DNA of 64,000 nucleotides from contig CP102260.1 of NCBI GenBank assembly GCA_025146925.1, positions 1,379,001-1,443,000 of the forward strand. The letters are read 5' to 3'. The notes beneath the pieces are model-generated. The model searched no databases and was not told where the DNA came from. It was given only the letters and a program-made list of their open reading frames with translations. Position 1 is the first letter of the stretch. Every line of letters starts with the position of its first letter. Below, piece after piece: positions 46,104 through 55,931 of the stretch. The position numbers and the translations under genes are program-made. Source of the DNA: [Bacteroides] pectinophilus (GTDB taxonomy: Bacteria; Bacillota; Clostridia; Lachnospirales; Lachnospiraceae).

Positions 46104-48317
46104 ATGAAATATGCTGATGTGATAATAGATATTTCACATGAAAAACTTGATAAAACATTTCAGTATATAATACCGGCCGCAATGGAGGAGACTCTTGTGG
46201 TCGGTATGTTAGTACATGTGCCGTTTGGCAGGGGTAATACACTGCGTGACGCATACGTGGTCGGTATAAGCCAAAGTCCGTCATTTGACATATCTAAGAT
46301 GAAATACATAGCGTCAATACCTGAGTCCAGGCTTCCGGTTGAGGGAAGGCTTATACAGCTTGCTGCGTGGATGAAGACCAACTTTGGCGCAACTATGAGT
46401 CAGGCACTTAAGACGGTACTTCCGGTTAAGGAGACTGTGAATGGCAGAACCAGAAAGTATGTATGCCTTAATGTCAGTCAGAATGAGCTTTCGGATTATC
46501 TGGCAAAGATCAGCGGCAACCGGACACTGGCTGCAAGAGCGAGGCTTCTTGAGGCTCTTATGGATAATCCGAGGATTGAACAGGATATGGCCGCTGCCAA
46601 GCTGTCAGTGTCAGCCCAGACTATAAAGTCACTCGAAAAGACAGGAAAGATAAGAGTGGAAGAAGAAATGAAGTTTCGTAATCCGGTGCCGCAGGGAGTA
46701 AGGAAGGACGACAGAAAGCTTCTTAATGAGAAACAGAAGTATATTGTTGATTCATTTTGTGAAGACTATGCACATGGAATACGTAAAACATATCTTATAC
46801 ACGGGGTCACCGGAAGCGGCAAGACTGAGGTGTATATGAATATGATTGAAAATGTTGTTAATCAGGGAAGACAGGTTATTATGCTGATTCCCGAGATTGC
46901 ACTTACTTATCAGACTGTCATGCGCTTCTATCAGAGATTCGGGGATACTGTTTCAATTCTTAATTCCAGAATGTCAAAGGGAGAACGGTACGACCAGTTC
47001 GTCAGGGCAAAGCGCGGCGACATAAGCATAATGATAGGTCCCAGGTCAGCACTGTTTACGCCATTTGCAGATATAGGACTTATTGTTATTGATGAGGAAC
47101 ATGAAGCTGCTTACAAAAGTGAGACATCGCCAAGGTACAATGCCATAGATACGGCAATCCACATGGCCGGACTTGCAGATGCTTCTGTTGTACTGGGTTC
47201 AGCAACTCCGTCCGTTGTATCTTACGCAAGGTGCATGGATGGAAGATACAGGCTTTTTACATTGTCTGACAGGGCTGCGGGTGCTTCAATGACGAAGGTC
47301 CATACGATTGATTTAAGAGATGAACTGAAGTCCGGCAACAGATCGATATTCAGCCGCAAGCTGCAGGAGCTTATAGCGGACAGGCTTAATAAGGGTGAAC
47401 AGAGCATGCTCTTCATTAACAAACGCGGCTATGCAGGCTTTGTGTCCTGCAGATCATGCGGACATGTAATGAGATGCCCTCACTGCGATATTTCATTGAC
47501 AGAGCATACTAACGGTAAGCTTGTATGCCACTATTGCGGTTATGAGACGCCGATGGTAAAACGATGCCCGGAGTGCGGCTCTCCATATATATCAGGTTTC
47601 AGGGCAGGAACAGAACAGATAGAGCAGCTTGTTAAGCGGATGTATCCGCAGGCAAGAGTTCTGAGAATGGATATGGATACCACGGGTGGCAAGGATGGGC
47701 ATACCAGAATCCTTGAAAAGTTTGCAGGCCATGAGGCAGACATACTTGTAGGAACACAGATGATAGTAAAGGGACATGATTTTCCTGACGTAACGCTTGT
47801 AGGAGTGCTTGCAGCAGACATGTCGCTGTATGCGGGCAGCTATATGGCATCAGAGAGGACATTCCAGCTCCTTGTACAGGCAGTAGGAAGAGCCGGAAGG
47901 GGAAAACGCACGGGTGAGGCAGTAATACAGACATATACGCCGGAACATTACAGTATACAGGCAGCATCAAAGCAGGATTATGAAGAGTTCTACAATCAGG
48001 AGATTCAGTACAGGACACTGCTTAATTATCCTCCGGTATGTAATCTGCTGCTCGTAAGATTTTCGTCAGTTGATGAGGATGCACTTAACCGTGCTGTAAA
48101 GACGCTGCCAAAGCCTGATGAAAGTTCACAGGTCATAGGGCCGGCTAATGCTTCGCTTTACAAGGCAAATGACATTTATAACAAGGTACTGTATATAAAG
48201 AATCCGGATTACGCAATACTGACGGGATATGCACAGCGCATGGAGATGCTTGCACGGACGGACAGTTCGTACCGCAAGGTTAATGTACAGTTTGATTTTA
48301 ACCCTGTTAATATATGA
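46104..48317 (+). CDS. priA: Primosomal replication helicase PriA
   Basis: 737-aa replication-restart helicase. Walker A GVTGSGKTEVYM, DEEHEAAYKS, and a zinc-binding region with CRSCGHVMRCPHC, CHYCGYE and CPECGS (eight Cys in four pairs) are present; helicase motifs V-VI are seen in VGTQMIVKGHDFP and QAVGRAGRG. It is the first gene of the conserved Firmicute block priA-def-fmt-rsmB-rlmN-stp-prkC-rsgA-rpe. Confidence 0.96.
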   Translation: MKYADVIIDISHEKLDKTFQYIIPAAMEETLVVGMLVHVPFGRGNTLRDAYVVGISQSPSFDISKMKYIASIPESRLPVEGRLIQLAAWMKTNFGATMSQALKTVLPVKETVNGRTRKYVCLNVSQNELSDYLAKISGNRTLAARARLLEALMDNPRIEQDMAAAKLSVSAQTIKSLEKTGKIRVEEEMKFRNPVPQGVRKDDRKLLNEKQKYIVDSFCEDYAHGIRKTYLIHGVTGSGKTEVYMNMIENVVNQGRQVIMLIPEIALTYQTVMRFYQRFGDTVSILNSRMSKGERYDQFVRAKRGDISIMIGPRSALFTPFADIGLIVIDEEHEAAYKSETSPRYNAIDTAIHMAGLADASVVLGSATPSVVSYARCMDGRYRLFTLSDRAAGASMTKVHTIDLRDELKSGNRSIFSRKLQELIADRLNKGEQSMLFINKRGYAGFVSCRSCGHVMRCPHCDISLTEHTNGKLVCHYCGYETPMVKRCPECGSPYISGFRAGTEQIEQLVKRMYPQARVLRMDMDTTGGKDGHTRILEKFAGHEADILVGTQMIVKGHDFPDVTLVGVLAADMSLYAGSYMASERTFQLLVQAVGRAGRGKRTGEAVIQTYTPEHYSIQAASKQDYEEFYNQEIQYRTLLNYPPVCNLLLVRFSSVDEDALNRAVKTLPKPDESSQVIGPANASLYKANDIYNKVLYIKNPDYAILTGYAQRMEMLARTDSSYRKVNVQFDFNPVNI

Positions 48318-48398
48318 TTTTTCTATGAAATTTGTTTCAGGAATGTATACAATAACAATAAAAACATTTATAATCAGAAATATCGGGAGGGAATACTA

Positions 48399-48878
48399 AT
48401 GGCATTAAGAAACATAAGAGTACTCGGACAGGATGGAGACGAGATACTTCGTAAGACAGCAAAAGAAGTTACAGAGATGACACCTAAGATTAGGGAGTTG
48501 ATTGACGATATGTTTGATACTATGTATGAGGCTAACGGATGCGGACTCGCAGCTCCACAGGTAGGAATACGCAAGAGAATAGTTGTTATTGACTGCGGCG
48601 ATGATCCGATAGTACTTATCAATCCGGTAATACTTGAGACAAGCGGAGAACAGACAGGCTCAGAAGGATGCTTAAGCGTTCCGGGTAAGTGCGGCACGGT
48701 TACAAGACCTAATTATGCTAAGGTTAAGGCATTTGACGAGGATATGAATGAATATATTGTTGAGGGTGAAGAACTCCTTGCAAGATGCCTCTGCCATGAG
48801 ATTGACCATCTTGATGGAATTATGTATGTTGACAAGGTTGAGGGTGACCTGTCTGAGGTGTCAGACGAGGAGGAATAA
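48399..48878 (+). CDS. def: Peptide deformylase
   Basis: 159-aa iron/zinc hydrolase that removes the formyl group from new proteins. All three motifs are intact: [17 protein letters not shown] and HEIDHLDG. It precedes fmt by 19 bases; the pair adds and removes the formyl group of initiator Met. A GGGAGG ribosome site precedes the start. Confidence 0.97.
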   Translation: MALRNIRVLGQDGDEILRKTAKEVTEMTPKIRELIDDMFDTMYEANGCGLAAPQVGIRKRIVVIDCGDDPIVLINPVILETSGEQTGSEGCLSVPGKCGTVTRPNYAKVKAFDEDMNEYIVEGEELLARCLCHEIDHLDGIMYVDKVEGDLSEVSDEEE

Positions 48879-48897
48879 GGCAGGAATGGAGGTTGGC

Positions 48898-49833
48898 ATG
48901 AGAGTTGTATTTATGGGAACACCTGATTTTGCCGTTGCAACACTTGAAGATATAATAAATGCCGGACATATTGTAGAAGCTGTTGTTACACAGCCTGACA
49001 AGCCTAAGGGAAGAGGCGGAGCTGTCGCAATGTCACCTGTAAAGGAGACGGCACTGGAGCATGGAATAGAAGTACTGCAGCCGGTTAAGGTTAAGAATGA
49101 TAATGAGTTTTATGAGAGAATGAAACAGATAGATCCTGATGTAATTGTTGTTGTTGCATTCGGGCAGATTCTTCCGGATTCGATTCTTGAACTTCCAAAG
49201 TATGGATGTATCAATGTCCATGCCTCACTGCTTCCGGCATACAGAGGAGCAGCACCTATACAGTGGGCTGTTATTGACGGGCTCGAAGAGACAGGTGTTA
49301 CAACAATGCAGATGGATCATGGGCTTGATACCGGTGACATAATAATGCAGAGCAGAATCAGACTTGACGCAAAGGAGACGGGTGGCAGCCTGTTCGACAG
49401 ATTAAGCAGCGAAGGCGGCAGGCTTCTTGTTAAGACACTGGAGGCTGTTGAGAATGGAACCGCTACAAGAACAAAGCAGGATGACAGTCTTTCCAATTAT
49501 GCTAAGATGCTTACAAAGTCACTCGGCAACATTGACTTTAATGAAGGAGCTGTCAATATTGAAAGGCTTATAAGAGGTCTTAATCCGTGGCCGAGTGCAT
49601 ATACACATCTTAATGGCAAAACTCTTAAAATCTGGGAAGCGGATGTGTGTGAGTGCAATGATGACAACATGAAGCCCGGCACGGTATTCAACGTAACAAA
49701 GGACGGATTCTGCGTAAAATGCGGCAAAGATGCGCTCAGCATAGGCGAAGTCCAGCTTGAGGGCAAGAAAAGGATGGCAAGTGATGCTTTCTTAAGAGGA
49801 TTTAAGCTTGAGAGCGGTACAGTACTTGGCTGA
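48898..49833 (+). CDS. fmt: Methionyl-tRNA formyltransferase
   Basis: 311 aa. It uses 10-formyl-THF to formylate initiator Met-tRNA. RVVFMGTPDFAVATLE at the start, and INVHASLLPAYRGAAPIQWA with the catalytic Asn-His are typical; the OB-like C-terminal domain is present. A longer frame runs back to 48748 inside def; ATG 48898 with GGAGG is the true start. Confidence 0.96.
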   Translation: MRVVFMGTPDFAVATLEDIINAGHIVEAVVTQPDKPKGRGGAVAMSPVKETALEHGIEVLQPVKVKNDNEFYERMKQIDPDVIVVVAFGQILPDSILELPKYGCINVHASLLPAYRGAAPIQWAVIDGLEETGVTTMQMDHGLDTGDIIMQSRIRLDAKETGGSLFDRLSSEGGRLLVKTLEAVENGTATRTKQDDSLSNYAKMLTKSLGNIDFNEGAVNIERLIRGLNPWPSAYTHLNGKTLKIWEADVCECNDDNMKPGTVFNVTKDGFCVKCGKDALSIGEVQLEGKKRMASDAFLRGFKLESGTVLG

Positions 49834-49880
49834 TTCTTTGAAGACTGTCCGGCTTGAGAACATAAAAGGAGGTATCTGTT

Positions 49881-50588
49881 ATGGGTTACTATTATTACTA
49901 TGGCTTTGATCCATTGTATTTTCTGATTCTTATATCAGTCGTTATTGCAATGGTGGCACAGTACAAAGTTAAATCAACATACTCAAAGTATTCAAGGGTA
50001 AGATCAGACCTGGGGCTTACGGGCGCACAGGCAGCACAGAAGATTCTCAATATGAATGGGATCTATGACGTGTCGATACAGCATATTGCTGGAGACCTTA
50101 CGGATAATTATAATCCGCGCAATAAGGTACTCAGTCTCTCGGATGCTGTATATAATTCAACATCAATAGCGGCAATCGGAGTCGCAGCTCATGAATGCGG
50201 GCATGCGATACAGCATGATGTCGGATATGCACCGCTTCTTATACGTAATACAATAGCACCGGTTGTCAATATTGCTTCAAGTCTTTCGTGGATATTTATT
50301 GCTGCAGGACTGTTTTTTGGAATGAGTCCTACACTGATTGATGTTGGTATTATAATGTTCTCGCTGGCAGTTCTTTTTGAACTTATTACACTGCCTGTTG
50401 AGTTCAATGCATCGGGAAGGGCACTTACCATATTGTCTGACTCAGGAATGCTATATCCTGATGAGACGGCAGGGGCTAAGAAGGTTCTTTCTGCAGCAGC
50501 CATGACATATGTAGCTTCAGCTCTTACCGCAGTTCTTCAGCTGCTCAGGCTGATTATGCTTTTCGGACGCAGGAGTGATGACCGCTAA
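49881..50588 (+). CDS. Membrane zinc metallopeptidase, YugP type
   Basis: 235 aa. The HExxH zinc site is AAHECGHAIQHD. Hydrophobic segments are at about 10-28, 120-160 and 165-180, and another near the C-terminus. This is the neutral zinc metallopeptidase family PF04298 (YugP); the physiological substrate is unknown. An Ile/Tyr-rich start (MGYYYYYGFDPLYFL) is common in the family. It is inserted between fmt and rsmB and shares a TAATG overlap with rsmB. Confidence 0.9.
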   Translation: MGYYYYYGFDPLYFLILISVVIAMVAQYKVKSTYSKYSRVRSDLGLTGAQAAQKILNMNGIYDVSIQHIAGDLTDNYNPRNKVLSLSDAVYNSTSIAAIGVAAHECGHAIQHDVGYAPLLIRNTIAPVVNIASSLSWIFIAAGLFFGMSPTLIDVGIIMFSLAVLFELITLPVEFNASGRALTILSDSGMLYPDETAGAKKVLSAAAMTYVASALTAVLQLLRLIMLFGRRSDDR

Positions 50589-51943
50589 TGAATAATACTA
50601 TGGACAATGTTAATCTGCGGGCGGTAGTGCTTGACATACTGCTCGAGAATGATAAGAATCCCGGACACAGTAATCTGATTACCGGACAGGCGTTAAGCAA
50701 GTTCCAGTATCTGCCTAAGTCACAGAGAGCATTTATATCAAGGCTGGCAGAGGGAACGATTGAACGAAGTATAGAGGAAGACTGGCTTATAGACCATGTG
50801 TCATCTGTCAGTACTAAGAAGATGAAGCCGGTCATCCGTAATATTATGAGAATGTCTGCATATCAGCTTAAGTACATGGACAGCGTTCCTGTATCGGCTG
50901 TATGTAACGAGGCGGTAAAGCTTGCAAGAAAGCGGGGATTTTCGTCGCTGACAGGATTTGTCAACGGAGTGTTGCGCTCACTAGCAAGAGATATTAACAA
51001 CATACAGTATCCTGATAAAAGTGATTTCATCAGATATTGCATGATACGTTATTCCATGCCTGAATATGTCGTGCGTATTCTTATGGACGAATGCGGTAGT
51101 TGTACGGAAGATGTTCTCAAAGGATTTGAAAAGGAACACAGGCTGTATATAAGGTGCAATACCGGACTGATAACTCCCGGCGGGCTGAAAAAGAAGCTTA
51201 CTGATGAGGGTGTAACAGTCGAAGATACATGTGTTCCGTATGCATTTGCAATAAGTGGATATGATTATCTTGCAGACCTTACCTCGTTTGAAGAAGGTCT
51301 TTTTCAGGTTCAGGACTTAAGTTCAATACTTGCGGGACTTGCTGTTAATCCCAATCCGGGGGATTATGTCGTTGATGTATGCGCGGCACCCGGAGGCAAA
51401 TGCCTGCACGCTGCACAAAGAGGCAGTGACATAACTGTAGAAGCAAGAGATGTGAGTGAGGCCAAGGTCGGGCTGATACGTGATAATATTGAAAGACTGC
51501 ACATGGATAATGTAACCGCAAAAGTATGGGATGCAACGGTGAAGGATGAATCACTCATTGGAAAAGCCGATATACTTATATGTGATGTACCGTGTTCCGG
51601 ACTGGGAATTCTTGGACGTAAAGCTGATATCAGATATAATGCATCTGCGGAAAAGACAGAGGCACTGGTTGAACTGCAAAGAAAAATTCTGTCTGTATGC
51701 TCGGAATATGTAAGACCGGGCGGATACATTATATACAGCACATGTACAATTAATTCTGCCGAAAATGAGGACAATGTTGACTGGTTTACTGCTAACTACC
51801 CATTTGAGACAGACAGTATTGAAAAAGACTATCCTATGCTGGAAAAAGACAGCCTTGCCAAAGGTTATGTACAGCTGCTTCCGGGAATAGATAATACAGA
51901 TGGCTTTTTTATAGCCAGATTAAAAAAGAAAGATGTTGAATAA
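50588..51943 (+). CDS. rsmB: 16S rRNA m5C967 methyltransferase
   Basis: 451 aa. It has an N-terminal NusB-like RNA-binding domain (about 1-150) and a C-terminal SAM methyltransferase domain. VDVCAAPGGKCLHAA is the SAM site; CDVPCSGLG and YSTCTINSAENED carry the two catalytic cysteines. It overlaps the stop of the upstream peptidase gene (TAATG) and lies three bases before rlmN. Confidence 0.94.
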   Translation: MNNTMDNVNLRAVVLDILLENDKNPGHSNLITGQALSKFQYLPKSQRAFISRLAEGTIERSIEEDWLIDHVSSVSTKKMKPVIRNIMRMSAYQLKYMDSVPVSAVCNEAVKLARKRGFSSLTGFVNGVLRSLARDINNIQYPDKSDFIRYCMIRYSMPEYVVRILMDECGSCTEDVLKGFEKEHRLYIRCNTGLITPGGLKKKLTDEGVTVEDTCVPYAFAISGYDYLADLTSFEEGLFQVQDLSSILAGLAVNPNPGDYVVDVCAAPGGKCLHAAQRGSDITVEARDVSEAKVGLIRDNIERLHMDNVTAKVWDATVKDESLIGKADILICDVPCSGLGILGRKADIRYNASAEKTEALVELQRKILSVCSEYVRPGGYIIYSTCTINSAENEDNVDWFTANYPFETDSIEKDYPMLEKDSLAKGYVQLLPGIDNTDGFFIARLKKKDVE

Positions 51944-51946
51944 ATA

Positions 51947-53029
51947 ATGGAAAATACAGAATATGATATAAAGTCCATGACACCTTCAGAGGTGTCTGAA
52001 CTGATAGTATCACTTGGTGATAAGAAGTTCAGGGCAAAGCAGATATATCAGTGGATGCATCAGAAACTTGTTGCATCATACGATGAGATGACGAATGTGC
52101 CTGCTGCATTGAGGCAGAAACTTGCTGCAGAGTATCCTCTTACGGTACTTGAGCCTGTACGTGTGCAGATATCACAGATAGATGGCACAAGGAAGTATCT
52201 GTTCAGACTGTCTGACGGCAATCTTATCGAGAGCGTCCTCATGAAATATCATCATGGCAATTCTGTCTGCATATCTTCGCAGGTTGGGTGCAGAATGGGC
52301 TGCCGCTTCTGTGCGTCAACCATAGACGGACTTGTCAGGGGACTTCTTCCTTCAGAGATGCTTGAGCAGATATACAGAATTCAGAAGGATATCGGCGAAC
52401 GTGTCGATAATGTTGTTGTTATGGGCTCCGGGGAACCATTCGACAATTTTGATAATCTGCTTCGATTTATTGAGCTTCTCAATAATGAAGAAGGGCTTAA
52501 CATCAGCGCGCGTAACCTTACGGTATCGACATGCGGAATCGTACCTAAGATATATGAACTTGCGGATATGCAGCCACAGATAACGCTTGCAATATCACTG
52601 CATTCACCTAATGATGAACTGAGACGTTCCATAATGCCTGTGGCTAACAAATATTCCATTGATGAGATAATGAAAGCCTGCAGATATTATGTGGAGAAGA
52701 CCGGACGCAGGATTACATTTGAGTACAGTCTTGTAAAAGACGTTAATGATACAGATGAATGTGCAATGCAGCTGGTTCATCTTGTAAAAGGAATTAAGTG
52801 CCATGTTAACCTGATTCCTGTTAATCCCATTAAGGAAAGAGATTACAAACAGACAGCACAGGCAGGCGTCAGTCACTTCAGGAGCAGACTTGAAAAATGC
52901 GGGGTCAATGCTACTGTCAGAAGAGAGATGGGGCGTGATATTGACGGAGCGTGCGGGCAGCTGCGCAGAAGTTATATGGAAAGCACTGATTCGAATGCGG
53001 GCGCACCTGACGGCATAAAACAGGAATAA
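51947..53029 (+). CDS. rlmN: Dual-specificity RNA methyltransferase RlmN
   Basis: 360-aa radical SAM enzyme that makes 2-methyladenosine at A2503 of 23S rRNA and A37 of tRNAs. The C-x3-C-x2-C motif is CRMGCRFC, and the second catalytic Cys is in DIDGACGQLR. GSGEPFDNFDN is the SAM-binding glycine region. The ribosome site is weak, so translation probably depends on coupling with rsmB. Confidence 0.95.
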   Translation: MENTEYDIKSMTPSEVSELIVSLGDKKFRAKQIYQWMHQKLVASYDEMTNVPAALRQKLAAEYPLTVLEPVRVQISQIDGTRKYLFRLSDGNLIESVLMKYHHGNSVCISSQVGCRMGCRFCASTIDGLVRGLLPSEMLEQIYRIQKDIGERVDNVVVMGSGEPFDNFDNLLRFIELLNNEEGLNISARNLTVSTCGIVPKIYELADMQPQITLAISLHSPNDELRRSIMPVANKYSIDEIMKACRYYVEKTGRRITFEYSLVKDVNDTDECAMQLVHLVKGIKCHVNLIPVNPIKERDYKQTAQAGVSHFRSRLEKCGVNATVRREMGRDIDGACGQLRRSYMESTDSNAGAPDGIKQE

Positions 53030-53117
53030 TGAAAATGCGCACAATGTTGCACAATAGACTGTGTTGTGCTATTATGAAATAATGTGTAAATAAGTTGTTA
53101 CATTAGGAGGTTGAAAC

Positions 53118-53837
53118 ATGAGGGCATGCTCTCTGACTGATGTAGGTAAGACAAGATTAATGAATCAGGATTACGTCTATTACTCTACAAAACCGGTTGG
53201 CAATCTGCCTAATCTGTTTATCCTTGCAGATGGCATGGGCGGTCATAAGGCCGGCGATATGGCATCAAGATATACAGTTGAGACGATGGTAAAATTAGTG
53301 TCAGATTCAGATGAAAATGATCCTATAAGTATTCTCAATTCTGCAATACAGCAGGTGAATACGGATATTTTGCGCAAAGCGCAGGAGTCTGAGGATTATA
53401 ATGGTATGGGTACAACACTTGTTGTATCATGTATAAGAGATTCTATTCTGCATGTTGCCAATGTAGGTGACAGCAGACTTTATATACTGGGGGAGGATCT
53501 TAAGCAGGTAACAAGAGATCATTCACTGGTCGAAGAGATGGTTACACGGGGAGCTCTGGACCGTAACGCAGCCAGATATCATGAACAGAAAAATATGATA
53601 ACAAGGGCAATAGGCGGAGATACAACAGTACTTCCAGATTTTTTTCCGATAGATATAAAGCCGGGCAATCGTGTCCTTATGTGTTCTGACGGCCTCACCA
53701 ATATGGTAGAGGATAATGTTATTGAACGTATACTTAAGACAACAGCAGATATAGATGAAGCTGCAACAAAGCTGGTAGAGCTTGCTAATGAGAATGGTGG
53801 ACGTGATAATGTGTCAGTTATAATTATCGAATACTGA
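53118..53837 (+). CDS. stp: PP2C-family serine/threonine phosphatase
   Basis: 239-aa metal-dependent phosphatase. Motifs: GKTRLMNQDYVYY, LADGMGGHKAGDMAS (metal-binding Asp/Gly), VANVGDSRLYIL, TRAIGGD, LMCSDGLTNMV and GGRDNVSVIII. It opposes the PASTA kinase encoded next, as PrpC does in B. subtilis. GCACAAT repeats at 53039-53055 and a TTGTGC inverted copy at 53064-53069 lie upstream. Confidence 0.95.
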   Translation: MRACSLTDVGKTRLMNQDYVYYSTKPVGNLPNLFILADGMGGHKAGDMASRYTVETMVKLVSDSDENDPISILNSAIQQVNTDILRKAQESEDYNGMGTTLVVSCIRDSILHVANVGDSRLYILGEDLKQVTRDHSLVEEMVTRGALDRNAARYHEQKNMITRAIGGDTTVLPDFFPIDIKPGNRVLMCSDGLTNMVEDNVIERILKTTADIDEAATKLVELANENGGRDNVSVIIIEY

Positions 53838-53879
53838 TACGGGGAATAATCGTAATATTTACAGAACGTGGAGGAGTTT

Positions 53880-55928
53880 ATGTTAAGAAAAGGAATGTTT
53901 CTTGCAGACAGGTACGAGATAATAGAGCAGATAGGCACGGGCGGAATGTCAGATGTATATAAGGCAAAGTGCCATAAGCTCAACCGCTATGTTGCCATTA
54001 AGGTCATGAAAGAGGAATTCAGCCATGACAAGAATTTTGTATCTAAGTTTATCATAGAAGCCCAGTCAGCAGCCGGACTTACGCATCCTAATGTAGTAAG
54101 TGTGTATGATGTAGGTGATGAGAATGGTATTTATTATATTGTAATGGAGCTCGTTGAGGGTATAACGCTTAAGCAGTATATAGAGAAGAAGGGCAGGCTT
54201 TCAAGCAAGGAAGCGGTAAGTATTGCAATTCAGGTGGCACAGGGTATGGAGGCTGCACACAGTCATCATATAGTTCACAGGGATATTAAGCCGCAGAATA
54301 TCATAATTTCAAAAGAAGGCAAAGTTAAGGTTACTGATTTTGGTATAGCAAGGGCTGCAACATCACAGACAATCAGTTCGTCTGCGATGGGGTCAGTACA
54401 CTATATCTCACCGGAGCAGGCAAGAGGCGGATACAGTGATGAGAAGAGTGACATCTATTCATTTGGTATAACTTTGTATGAGATGCTTACCGGAACAGTT
54501 CCGTTCGATGGGGATTCAACTGTATCGGTTGCCGTGCAGCATATCCAGGATGAGATTCTTCCGCCTTCACATGTGGTTAATGATATACCGATAAGTGTAG
54601 ACCAGATTGTTATGAAGTGTACACAGAAAAAGACTGACAGAAGATATCAGAGTGCAACTGAGCTTATAGCTGATCTTAAAAAATCACTGGTCATGCCGGA
54701 TGTTAATTTTGTCAAGCTTGCGCCTTCTTATGAGACAGCAAGACAGCAGTCGCTGCAGGAGGATCTTATAGACCGGAGGCAGGCTTCTTCAACAGGAATG
54801 TCATCGCAGCATCAGAATAATCAGAATGATGAAGATTTTGATGATGAGGACTTCGATGAAGATTTTGACGACGATGATGACATTATAGACGATATAGATG
54901 ACGACGATGATGATTACAACTCTAAGAAGAGTAAGAAAAAGGCTAAGCCACAGCCTGTGAAGCCTAAGAGTAAGTCTAATCAGGCACCTGTAAGAATTCA
55001 GGATGAAGACGATGACGATGATTACGATGATGCCGAGGAAAAAGCCGGCGAGAAGATGGATGCAGTCATGAAATGGCTTGGAATCGGAATTGCAGCGGTA
55101 ATTATCATCATTACGATATTTGTAGTAGTCAAGCTTGCAGCCGTTATGGGTGGTTCATCGGGAACTGATTCTAATCATACAGCTTCTGAGCAGGTACAGA
55201 CAACAACTGTTGATCCTTCAACGCTCGTAGCTGTGCCGAGCGTAACAGGACTTACGGAAGAGGATGCCAAGAAGGCACTTAATGATGTTAACCTCGGATG
55301 CAAGGTCAGCCGTCAGCCGTCAGATACTGTAGCTGAAGGATATGTAATATCACAGAGCCAGAAGGCCAATTCAAAGATAGCCAAGAATTCTACGGTAACT
55401 ATTTCGGTAAGTTCCGGTGCAGGTAAGTCAACAATGGTTAATGTTGTTGGTAAGACTGAGGATGAGGCTATAGCAGCAATCAAGTCAGCCGGATTCGGTT
55501 CGCCGGCTGTTGACTACGATTACAGTGATACGGTTGAGCAGGGACTTGTTATCAGCCAGACACCTAGAGCTAATGCAAGTGCCAAGTCAAGTGATGCGGT
55601 TAAGATTGTTGTAAGCCGTGGTAAGGAATCCAAGATGATTACGGTTCCTAATGTTATAAATATGTCTGAGACTCAGGCAAGACAGACGCTTGATGCACTT
55701 GGACTTAATGTTACACTTTCAGCTACACAGGTAATGAATGATAAGATTCCTTATGGCTATGTAGCTGCACAGAGCTATTCGGCAGGCAAGGAAGTACCGG
55801 CAGGAACAACTATAGAACTTACTATGAGTATAGGCCTCGGAGCACCTACAGTTACACTCCCGGCAGGAACAACAGCAGCAACGCCTGCTGCACAGACACC
55901 TTCAGTAGCTGCGACAACAGGGAATTAA
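53880..55928 (+). CDS. prkC: PASTA-domain serine/threonine kinase
   Basis: 682 aa. Kinase domain at about 12-275: GTGGMSDVYKA loop, Lys41 in YVAIKVM, HRD at 133-135 (IVHRDIKPQN), DFGIA, and ISPEQARGG. A hyperacidic juxtamembrane linker (about 314-390) is packed with Asp, interrupted by a Lys/Pro-rich stretch. One membrane helix lies at about 400-425 (GIGIAAVIIIITIFVVV). Three extracellular PASTA repeats follow, ending with a Thr/Ala/Pro-rich tail. It senses muropeptides or lipid II and controls growth and wall synthesis (known for PrkC/Stk). ATG 53880 follows GGAGG; the GTG at 53868 is part of that site. Confidence 0.95.
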   Translation: MLRKGMFLADRYEIIEQIGTGGMSDVYKAKCHKLNRYVAIKVMKEEFSHDKNFVSKFIIEAQSAAGLTHPNVVSVYDVGDENGIYYIVMELVEGITLKQYIEKKGRLSSKEAVSIAIQVAQGMEAAHSHHIVHRDIKPQNIIISKEGKVKVTDFGIARAATSQTISSSAMGSVHYISPEQARGGYSDEKSDIYSFGITLYEMLTGTVPFDGDSTVSVAVQHIQDEILPPSHVVNDIPISVDQIVMKCTQKKTDRRYQSATELIADLKKSLVMPDVNFVKLAPSYETARQQSLQEDLIDRRQASSTGMSSQHQNNQNDEDFDDEDFDEDFDDDDDIIDDIDDDDDDYNSKKSKKKAKPQPVKPKSKSNQAPVRIQDEDDDDDYDDAEEKAGEKMDAVMKWLGIGIAAVIIIITIFVVVKLAAVMGGSSGTDSNHTASEQVQTTTVDPSTLVAVPSVTGLTEEDAKKALNDVNLGCKVSRQPSDTVAEGYVISQSQKANSKIAKNSTVTISVSSGAGKSTMVNVVGKTEDEAIAAIKSAGFGSPAVDYDYSDTVEQGLVISQTPRANASAKSSDAVKIVVSRGKESKMITVPNVINMSETQARQTLDALGLNVTLSATQVMNDKIPYGYVAAQSYSAGKEVPAGTTIELTMSIGLGAPTVTLPAGTTAATPAAQTPSVAATTGN

Positions 55929-55931
55929 CGC

